From Candidatus Firestoneibacteriota bacterium (GTDB lineage: Bacteria > JACRDZ01): 20,468 nt of DNA. Shown here one piece after another: positions 15,337-20,468 of the stretch (positions within the stretch are counted from its first letter, which is position 1; the number at the start of each line of letters is the position of its first letter). The translations under genes and the position numbers were made by a program. The notes below the pieces were generated by a model. The model was given only the letters and a program-made list of their open reading frames with translations, had not been told where the DNA came from and searched no databases. Location: NCBI GenBank assembly GCA_016212735.1, contig JACRDZ010000082.1, forward strand, positions 1-20,468. The letters run 5' to 3'.

Positions 15337-15392
15337 TCGCTTCGCTCGCAATGACACATCAACTTAATGTCATTGCGAGGAGCGTTAGCGAC
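15337..15392. repeat. dispersed inverted repeat with TGTCATTGCGAGGAGCG motif
   Basis: CTCGCAATGACA (15345-15356) pairs perfectly with TGTCATTGCGAG (15368-15379); outer parts TCGCTTCG and GAGCGTTAGCGA pair imperfectly. It sits between convergent genes and is GC-rich for this window. The motif 'CATTGCGAGGAGCG...GCGACG' is a familiar dispersed extragenic element in many genomes and drafts. It could also help terminate both transcripts. Confidence 0.75.
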
Positions 15393-15435
15393 GATAAACC
15401 TATAACTTAACACCTATGAGGCATTACGCTCTCCC

Positions 15436-16344
15436 TCAGTTTTCTTCTAATTTTAATTTATTGCCACCCTGTGTTTTTATTTCTTCCATTGCTTTATCCA
15501 GTTGTGCTAAAAATTTTTCTTTATCAACAACTTTTTCCCCTATTACAACCACACTTGACTTGACCTTAATAATATTATCATTTATGACGAATGAAGAGTT
15601 GTCTATCCCATCTAAAATACGTTCACCAAGTATATGAGCCCCCTTTTTTACTGTTTGAGGCAATATAATTAAAAAACAGCCTTTTTTATAATGTCCTATT
15701 ATGTCTACAACTCGAATACATTTTTTAAGAAAAGAACCGAGTTCTTTCAATAAAATCAAAATTGAGCTTTGTCCATAGACTTCTTCCAGCCTATCTATAT
15801 TATCAATATTTATCATAATACATGATAAAGGATAAAAATAGCGCCGTGCACGAAAAATTTCTTCATCAAATCTTTCCAACAAATAAGTTGAATTATATAA
15901 ATTAGTAATTTCATCCGTAAGTTTAACTTTTTCCAATTCTTCATTTTTATTTTTTAAATCTTCTTGTAATTTTTGTATCCAGATAAGCTGATTAATCCTT
16001 ATTGCCAGTTCATCAATACTATACGGACGATATATATATTCGATTAATTCATTTTGAGGAAGTTTAGCATATTTTTTTTCACCTGATGGAAATATAAGAA
16101 TACGAGGGATATTTTTACCGGCGATTTGTTCGATATATTTTTTTTCAGCTATTTTTGCATTTAGCTTGTTACCCATATTAATTATGATTAATTCCGGGTT
16201 TATATTATTAAAAACTTTTTCGACATCATCTAAATAAGGAATAACTGTCACATTATAATTAAGATTTTCCAATGAAACAGTAATATCGCTGTTTTCTTTT
16301 TCTATTTCATTAATTACTAAAATACTTATTTTAGGTATTTTCAT
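15436..16344 (-). CDS. degenerate receiver plus degenerate GGDEF protein with retained I-site
   Basis: 302 residues. Residues 5-122 have the receiver-fold pattern but lack the key residues: the acidic pair is Asn12-Glu13, the phospho-acceptor position is Asn56 (IIINMGN), and the conserved Lys is Arg106 (YIYRPYS). A coiled linker (123-140) leads to a GGDEF domain (141-295) recognisable from LTDEITNLYN and IGHYKKGCFLIILPQT. The catalytic GGDEF is KKGCF (220-224), so cyclase activity is unlikely. An RxxD (R211-VV-D214) lies exactly five residues before the signature, where the c-di-GMP inhibitory site sits. I infer a c-di-GMP receptor or protein-interaction module. AGGAG lies 10 bases before the ATG. 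It is a single-gene unit. Confidence 0.82.
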   Translation of the reverse strand: MKIPKISILVINEIEKENSDITVSLENLNYNVTVIPYLDDVEKVFNNINPELIIINMGNKLNAKIAEKKYIEQIAGKNIPRILIFPSGEKKYAKLPQNELIEYIYRPYSIDELAIRINQLIWIQKLQEDLKNKNEELEKVKLTDEITNLYNSTYLLERFDEEIFRARRYFYPLSCIMINIDNIDRLEEVYGQSSILILLKELGSFLKKCIRVVDIIGHYKKGCFLIILPQTVKKGAHILGERILDGIDNSSFVINDNIIKVKSSVVVIGEKVVDKEKFLAQLDKAMEEIKTQGGNKLKLEEN

Positions 16345-16371
16345 TAAAGTTATACTCCTAAGTAATTAGAA

Positions 16372-16400
16372 ATTATATAAGTTACTCACAGAAAAAGCAA
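16372..16400 (-). promoter_or_regulatory. promoter for the degenerate GGDEF gene
   Basis: Minus strand TTGCTT (16400-16395), 17-base spacer, perfect TATAAT (16377-16372). The start would be near 16365, about 20 bases before the ATG at 16344. The -35 is poor (3 of 6). Confidence 0.4.
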
Positions 16401-16404
16401 TTAA

Positions 16405-16444
16405 ATTCTTATGAAAATTTTTATAAGAATGGCAATGTGCCATT
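16405..16444. repeat. two adjacent hairpins after the minus-strand operon
   Basis: ATTCTTAT / ATAAGAAT (16405-16412, 16423-16430; loop 10) and AATGGCA / TGCCATT (16428-16434, 16438-16444; loop ATG). They share three bases, so only one can form at a time. They lie about 50-90 bases past the stop of the TPR lipoprotein and upstream of the GGDEF-like gene. Neither has a T-run, so terminator activity is uncertain. Confidence 0.4.
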
Positions 16445-16492
16445 GTGTGTGAATTTAATTGATTATACCCAGAAGTGTTATGGATTTTTGAT

Positions 16493-18379
16493 TTATTTAT
16501 ATTTTGTTTTGATATTAACATTTTTATTATTCATCTTCTTAAAACATTCTGCAATAGCTTTATATGCATATTCTTCTTCTTCATTATTTTTAATCATCTC
16601 CCCAAACCAATCAATTGCTTCACGATATTGTCCGTTATTAGATAAAAAATTCCCCTGTTTCTTTTTTATCCATATTCTAAGCTCGGGTTGATAATAATTT
16701 GCTGCTATTGATTTTTCAGCATATTCAACGGTTTTTTCATAATTACCAATTTCATCAAAACAAAAAGCTAAAAGTTTATAAGAATAAGCATCATCCTTAT
16801 ATTCATCAACAGCTTCTTCCAGACATTCAATTGCTTCATTATATTTTTTTAATTTGTACAATGTATATCCGCATTCCTGATAGGATCTTTTATTAATCCT
16901 ATTTCCATCTTTTCTTACTGCAAGTATTTTTTTTGCATATAAAATCGTATTATTTTTGTCACCCACTTTATTATATGAAAAAGCCAAATATTCATACGAA
17001 TAATAATCATCTTTGTATTCGGTGATTGCTTCTGTAAAGCAATCAATTGCTTCTTTGTATTTTTTTAGTTCATACAAAAGCGTACCGCATTCTTGGTATG
17101 TACTTCGCTCAATTCTATCTCCTGTATTCACGATTAATATTTTTTTTGCATATTCAATTGCTTTTTGTTCTTTCCCTGATTTAGCATAAGAATATGACAA
17201 TATTTTATAAATAGAAGGATTATCTTTAACTATATTTGATATTTTTTCAAGATAATCTATCGCATCATTATATTTTGATTGCTTATATAAAATATAACCG
17301 TAATTTTTAGCTGCAAAACAATTTTTATTTACTAAATATTCTTCAAATAAAATAGCATCTGAATTAAAATTATTTTTTACTATTTCGAATTGTTTCAAAG
17401 CTATATTATATTTATGCGATAATGTTGCCAAATTCATATAATGTAAATATATATTCATATTTTTTGGATAAGTCTTAATCCATTTTTCATATATTTTTTT
17501 TAATTCATCCCATATTTCCGATTGCTGCAGATAAGTATTATCATATATTGTTTTATCAATTGCTGCCAGATCAAGCATTTGATTTTGAGCTAAAATCAAC
17601 AGTTTCAAACTTAATATATTTTCACCAGGAATCTTTTTATTGGTCTCTAAAACAAATTCAAACAATTGTTTATATGATTTTCCGCGCCATTTTGGTGAAA
17701 TATATGACAATTTTTTTTCATGCGCATGGATATTAAACGGATCGGATTTAATCGCATTTTGAAAATATTTTTCCATATCCTCTAATTTTAGATTCAAATC
17801 CCTTGCCACTAAAATTAATTCTCCTGATGCATGCGGGTCATTGGGATTCAGATCATATGCTTTTTCCAGATCACTTTTAGCTAATTTCAGTCTTTCACAA
17901 TTTAAATCCCAGTCTTTTGCGTTAATATTATTACCAGCTTGATCACCTCTTGTTTCCCATGCGTAATTAACATAAAAATAACCTCTTGCAGTAAAAGCTA
18001 TATATGAATCAGGATTATTTTCACACCATTCGTTTAAATACGGCAGAATATATGGAGCACTGGCAAGTGATGAATAAATATAATCAATTATTACGGAATT
18101 TTTATTCAAATCGGCTAACAATAATTTTATCTCTTTTTCAAAATCTATAAATTTTTTTTCTTTAATTAATTTAATTTTTTCATTTATTAATGTTTTTTCG
18201 TTCGCTTCCATAGAAGATTTGTGCTTATTTATGGGTGAAATAATAATAGCTGATGCTGCTCGTGGAGTAGGTGCGGATGATAGTTCCCCCTGAACTTTCG
18301 TGCTATTAATTGAGCTGCATCCGAAAATAAACAAAATAAATATTGTAATTATAGATAAATAAAATTTATTATTTCTCAT
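16493..18379 (-). CDS. TPR-repeat lipoprotein with DUF4034-like region
   Basis: 628 residues. The signal peptide ends FIFGCSS, with Cys21 the likely lipidated residue; Ser-Ser after Cys fits outer-membrane sorting in classical diderms. Residues about 125-245 (ARGYFYVNYAWETRGDQAGN, then LEKAYDLNPNDPHASGELI, then PKWRGKSYKQLFEF) recall the DUF4034 pattern. From 290 on come TPRs. Two successive ~72-residue units (414-483 and 486-556) are close duplicates: both carry YQECG, LY-L-KKY-EAI, EYKDD, YSY and LAF. It is the last gene of the operon, 13 bases after the sugar kinase, with AAGGA before the ATG. Likely an envelope scaffold or assembly factor; no enzyme motif. Confidence 0.82.
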   Translation of the reverse strand: MRNNKFYLSIITIFILFIFGCSSINSTKVQGELSSAPTPRAASAIIISPINKHKSSMEANEKTLINEKIKLIKEKKFIDFEKEIKLLLADLNKNSVIIDYIYSSLASAPYILPYLNEWCENNPDSYIAFTARGYFYVNYAWETRGDQAGNNINAKDWDLNCERLKLAKSDLEKAYDLNPNDPHASGELILVARDLNLKLEDMEKYFQNAIKSDPFNIHAHEKKLSYISPKWRGKSYKQLFEFVLETNKKIPGENILSLKLLILAQNQMLDLAAIDKTIYDNTYLQQSEIWDELKKIYEKWIKTYPKNMNIYLHYMNLATLSHKYNIALKQFEIVKNNFNSDAILFEEYLVNKNCFAAKNYGYILYKQSKYNDAIDYLEKISNIVKDNPSIYKILSYSYAKSGKEQKAIEYAKKILIVNTGDRIERSTYQECGTLLYELKKYKEAIDCFTEAITEYKDDYYSYEYLAFSYNKVGDKNNTILYAKKILAVRKDGNRINKRSYQECGYTLYKLKKYNEAIECLEEAVDEYKDDAYSYKLLAFCFDEIGNYEKTVEYAEKSIAANYYQPELRIWIKKKQGNFLSNNGQYREAIDWFGEMIKNNEEEEYAYKAIAECFKKMNNKNVNIKTKYK

Positions 18380-18392
18380 TATTTATCCTTAT

Positions 18393-19400
18393 CTATATTA
18401 TTCCACAAGCGTCTGATAATTGTACGAGTGTTGTGGTTGATGTTCCTACCTCACCAACTACTATTCCAGCAGCATGATTGGAAATATATGCTGCTTCCAG
18501 GAGCGTAGCACCGGCAGAAACAGCAAGAATAAACGCACTAATTACCGTATCTCCTGCTCCTGTTACGTCGTATACCTGCTTGGCAACAGTAGGGATATGC
18601 GTATATTTATTGTTTTTTTCAAATAAAGTCATACCATTTTCACCTTGAGTAATTAATAAGGAATCACATTCCAATTCTTGTATGATTTTTTCAGCAGCAT
18701 TTATCAATGTGTTTTCATCTGTAATCTCAATCCCAATTCCATGGCTGGCTTCTAAATTATTTGGAGTAAGAATTGAAACTTTTTTATATTCCTTAAAATG
18801 TTTTATCTGCGGGTCAACAGCAATAAAAATTTCATTCTCTTTTAGTAAAGGAATCAACTCAGAAAGAAGTTCAGTAGAAATAATCCCCTTAGCATAATCG
18901 GAAATAACTACACCATCCAATTTTTTTATATTTTTTTTAATTTTTTCGATAATTTTTTTTCGTATAGAGCTATTTATTATTTCCGTATCTTCTCTGTCAA
19001 TCCGCAGCATCTGTTGCTGATGCGCTATAATTCTTGTCTTTACAGTAGTGGGTCTTTTTGAATCAACAATTAGTCCGCTGCTATTTAATCCTCGTTCTTT
19101 TATCAGTGATATAAACCTTTTACCATAATCGTCTTCACCGACAACACCAATCAAAAGTGGTTTGCCACCCAGAGCAATAACATTATTAGCAACATTGCTA
19201 GCACCACCGAGAATATCGCTTTTGGATATATATTTCACAACAGGAACAGGTGCTTCGGGAGAGATACGGGATACCTTGCCCCAGTAATATTCATCCAGCA
19301 TTATATCCCCGACAATAGCAATTTGTTTATTTTTAAAATTATTTAATATTTTTTTAAGCCTGATAATATCCACATTAACGATATCATTTATTTTAGACAT
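18393..19400 (-). CDS. RfaE1/HldA-like PfkB-family sugar kinase (probable heptose-7-phosphate kinase)
   Basis: 335 residues of the ribokinase/PfkB fold. Characteristic blocks: IVGDIMLDEYYWGKVSRISP (29-48), LGGASNVANNV (64-74) with the substrate-contact Asn residues, QQMLRIDRED (129-138), ISDYAKG (166-172), LTPNNLEA (211-218) and DVTGAGDT (278-285) with catalytic base Asp284. The first block and 'PVPVV' are typical of the D-glycero-beta-D-manno-heptose-7-phosphate kinase half of HldE, which feeds ADP-heptose into LPS core. No nucleotidyltransferase domain follows, so adenylylation would need a separate HldC. The start overlaps the preceding gene by 8 bases, with GGAG 6 bases before the ATG. 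A related sugar phosphate is possible. Confidence 0.88.
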   Translation of the reverse strand: MSKINDIVNVDIIRLKKILNNFKNKQIAIVGDIMLDEYYWGKVSRISPEAPVPVVKYISKSDILGGASNVANNVIALGGKPLLIGVVGEDDYGKRFISLIKERGLNSSGLIVDSKRPTTVKTRIIAHQQQMLRIDREDTEIINSSIRKKIIEKIKKNIKKLDGVVISDYAKGIISTELLSELIPLLKENEIFIAVDPQIKHFKEYKKVSILTPNNLEASHGIGIEITDENTLINAAEKIIQELECDSLLITQGENGMTLFEKNNKYTHIPTVAKQVYDVTGAGDTVISAFILAVSAGATLLEAAYISNHAAGIVVGEVGTSTTTLVQLSDACGII

Positions 19401-20238
19401 AAGTTTCTCCGTTTTTATTCTCTTGCAATAAAGTTGTTTTACGCAAATTTTGGCATTCGCATTTTTTTTCTATAAGGAATGTTTCTTTTAACGTTTCAAG
19501 TAAGATATTTCCAATGTTTTTATTTTCATTTAAGAATATATCTTTAAGCTCTTCGTGTTCCCAATCTTTAATTATTCCTTCGGCATAATTAACCACCATA
19601 TATATTCCGGCATAACAAGCGCCTATTTCTCTGGCAAGATATGCTTCGGGACAAATGCTTTGCCCTACAATATCAGCACCCCAGCCTGCAATCATTTTTA
19701 TTTCTGCACGACTTTCAAAATGCCTGCCATCGGTATTGCAATAAACTCCATTTGTAAATAATTTTCTATCAGGCAAAAGATGTTTTACGGTTTTATCAAG
19801 AGCATTACGCAAATCAGGACAAAAAGGATCTCTCATAATAAGCAGATAATTATCAGTAAGGCGTGAAGAGCGCCTTAAAGAGAAATCAATATAATCATGA
19901 GGTATAATCAAATCACGAGGTGAAAAATTTTTATTAATACTTCCGACTCCACCCTCAGTAAGAATAAATTTAACTCCTGCTTCTCTGAAGACCCAAAATA
20001 TTTGTTTTGAAGCATCTCCTCTTTCTGTTCCAGTGCGCCATCCATGCATTTTGCAGGTAAGCACAAACTTATCATTTATGGAAAAAAGTTTAAAACCAGG
20101 ACTTATACCGAAAGGAGTTGAAAAAAATAAATTTTTTTCAATTATTTTTATATTTTCAATTTCACAATCTTCAGGAAAATTTATAGCAAAAGTACTTGAG
20201 CCTCCTATTATTGCATATTCAACTTTTGGTATTTTCAT
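19393..20238 (-). CDS. MTAP/PNP-family nucleoside phosphorylase
   Basis: 281 residues. Family blocks: IIGGSS (10-15, phosphate loop), MHGWRTGTERGDAS (64-77), TEGGVGSIN followed by PRDLIIPHDYID (107-118), NTDGRHFESRAE (168-179), and CPEAYLAREIGACYAGIYMV (196-215). Such enzymes split methylthioadenosine or a purine nucleoside with phosphate. The usual GMT before PE is GQS here (192-194), and the base-specificity segment is VNYAEGI (216-222), with Asn where adenine-specific MTAPs have Asp. That favours a 6-oxopurine or methylthioinosine substrate over methylthioadenosine, as inference. The TRHG-type block is also altered to KMHG. AAGGTG lies 8 bases before the ATG. First gene of a three-gene operon with the sugar kinase and TPR lipoprotein. 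Confidence 0.85.
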   Translation of the reverse strand: MKIPKVEYAIIGGSSTFAINFPEDCEIENIKIIEKNLFFSTPFGISPGFKLFSINDKFVLTCKMHGWRTGTERGDASKQIFWVFREAGVKFILTEGGVGSINKNFSPRDLIIPHDYIDFSLRRSSRLTDNYLLIMRDPFCPDLRNALDKTVKHLLPDRKLFTNGVYCNTDGRHFESRAEIKMIAGWGADIVGQSICPEAYLAREIGACYAGIYMVVNYAEGIIKDWEHEELKDIFLNENKNIGNILLETLKETFLIEKKCECQNLRKTTLLQENKNGETYV

Positions 20239-20270
20239 GTTATATTCACCTTGTCTTACTTTTGTTATAC

Positions 20271-20299
20271 AATATACTTAAGCGCATAAGTAAAATCAA
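20271..20299 (-). promoter_or_regulatory. promoter for the phosphorylase/kinase/lipoprotein operon
   Basis: Minus strand TTGATT (20299-20294), 17-base spacer, TATATT (20276-20271). The start would be near 20264 with a ~26-base leader before the ATG at 20238. Predicted. Confidence 0.5.
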
Positions 20300-20323
20300 G
20301 ATAAATCATTAAATTATTTAATA

Positions 20324-20352
20324 GTGACAAAATTATTCTAATTAGCTATAAT
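20324..20352 (+). promoter_or_regulatory. promoter for the partial lipoprotein gene
   Basis: GTGACA (20324-20329, 5 of 6), 17-base spacer, perfect TATAAT (20347-20352). The start would be near 20359, 28 bases before the ATG at 20387. Predicted. Confidence 0.6.
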
Positions 20353-20386
20353 AATATTCTTGAACGTGAATGGAAGGATTAATATT

Positions 20387-20468
20387 ATGTTTAATAAGTT
20401 AATAAAAAAAGCTATTATTACGATATCAATATTATTCATAATAATTCAATTTTGCAATCATAACATAC
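20387..20468 (+). CDS. N-terminus of a probable lipoprotein (cut by window end)
   Basis: ATG at 20387 with AAGGA (20374-20378) 8 bases upstream. The 27 visible codons give a basic start (FNKLIKKA), a hydrophobic stretch (IITISILFIII) and QFC-N at residues 21-24, a typical type II signal-peptide layout with a weak lipobox at Cys23. The frame runs off the window, so the mature protein is unknown. Confidence 0.6.
   Translation, partial: MFNKLIKKAIITISILFIIIQFCNHNI

Noticed and set aside
15436..16344. Active diguanylate cyclase
   Set aside because: The catalytic signature is KKGCF instead of GGDEF/GGEEF.
16405..16444. Rho-independent terminator of the minus-strand operon
   Set aside because: Hairpins form, but no T-run follows on the minus strand; kept only as a low-confidence repeat.

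Overview
The window is AT-rich DNA (very rich in A/T homopolymers, estimated by eye) from a Gram-negative (diderm) bacterium. Evidence for an outer membrane is two lipoproteins, a predicted outer-membrane beta-barrel ending in Phe, a heptose-kinase-like gene of LPS-core synthesis, and a secreted 15-heme cytochrome c. Many large TPR and TolB-type repeat proteins, sigma-54 promoters and short dispersed palindromes suggest an uncultured, possibly anaerobic, candidate-phylum bacterium (Omnitrophota-, Firestonebacteria- or Desantisbacteria-like). That taxonomic guess is inference only.

Layout. (1) 1-551 (+): 3' end of a CapA-type metallophosphatase-fold gene. (2) 670-4896 (+): TPR lipoprotein, membrane sensor histidine kinase, NtrC-family sigma-54 activator. 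(3) 4887-5171: two TGT-N10-ACA palindromes 20 bp apart, a good -24/-12 promoter about 100 bp downstream, then a 31-bp inverted repeat in the leader. (4) 5172-8873 (+): exported helical-repeat protein, overlapping outer-membrane barrel gene, then a modular NTF2-like/beta-sandwich protein whose 5' end looks lost. (5) 8874-9118: two extragenic palindromes, two 18-bp direct repeats 19 bp apart and a consensus sigma-54 promoter for (6) 9119-10714 (+): 15-heme cytochrome c. (7) 10724-14725 (-): 1333-residue exported PQQ-propeller/TolB-propeller/TPR/TolB-propeller protein, convergent with the cytochrome. (8) 14726-14941: divergent promoters that seem to share one -35 site, serving the giant gene and an XRE regulator (14942-15316, +). 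(9) 15436-16344 (-): degenerate receiver plus degenerate GGDEF with a kept c-di-GMP inhibitory-site motif. (10) 16493-20238 (-): three-gene operon of an MTAP/PNP-family phosphorylase, a heptose-phosphate-kinase-like sugar kinase and a TPR lipoprotein. (11) 20387-end (+): start of a probable lipoprotein, divergent from that operon.

How the parts may work together. The most distinctive unit is 2195-10714: a membrane sensor and sigma-54 activator next to two sigma-54 promoters. One promoter heads an exported helical-repeat/outer-membrane-barrel pair, the other a 15-heme secreted cytochrome. The simplest reading is signal-dependent control of an envelope module that may serve electron transfer or surface binding. 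The promoters and paired upstream sites are visible in the sequence; joint control by this kinase/regulator pair and the electron-transfer role are inference, and the two promoters carry different upstream motifs. No tRNA, rRNA, CRISPR array, transposase or prophage gene was seen, and no gene-free gap exceeds 300 bases.
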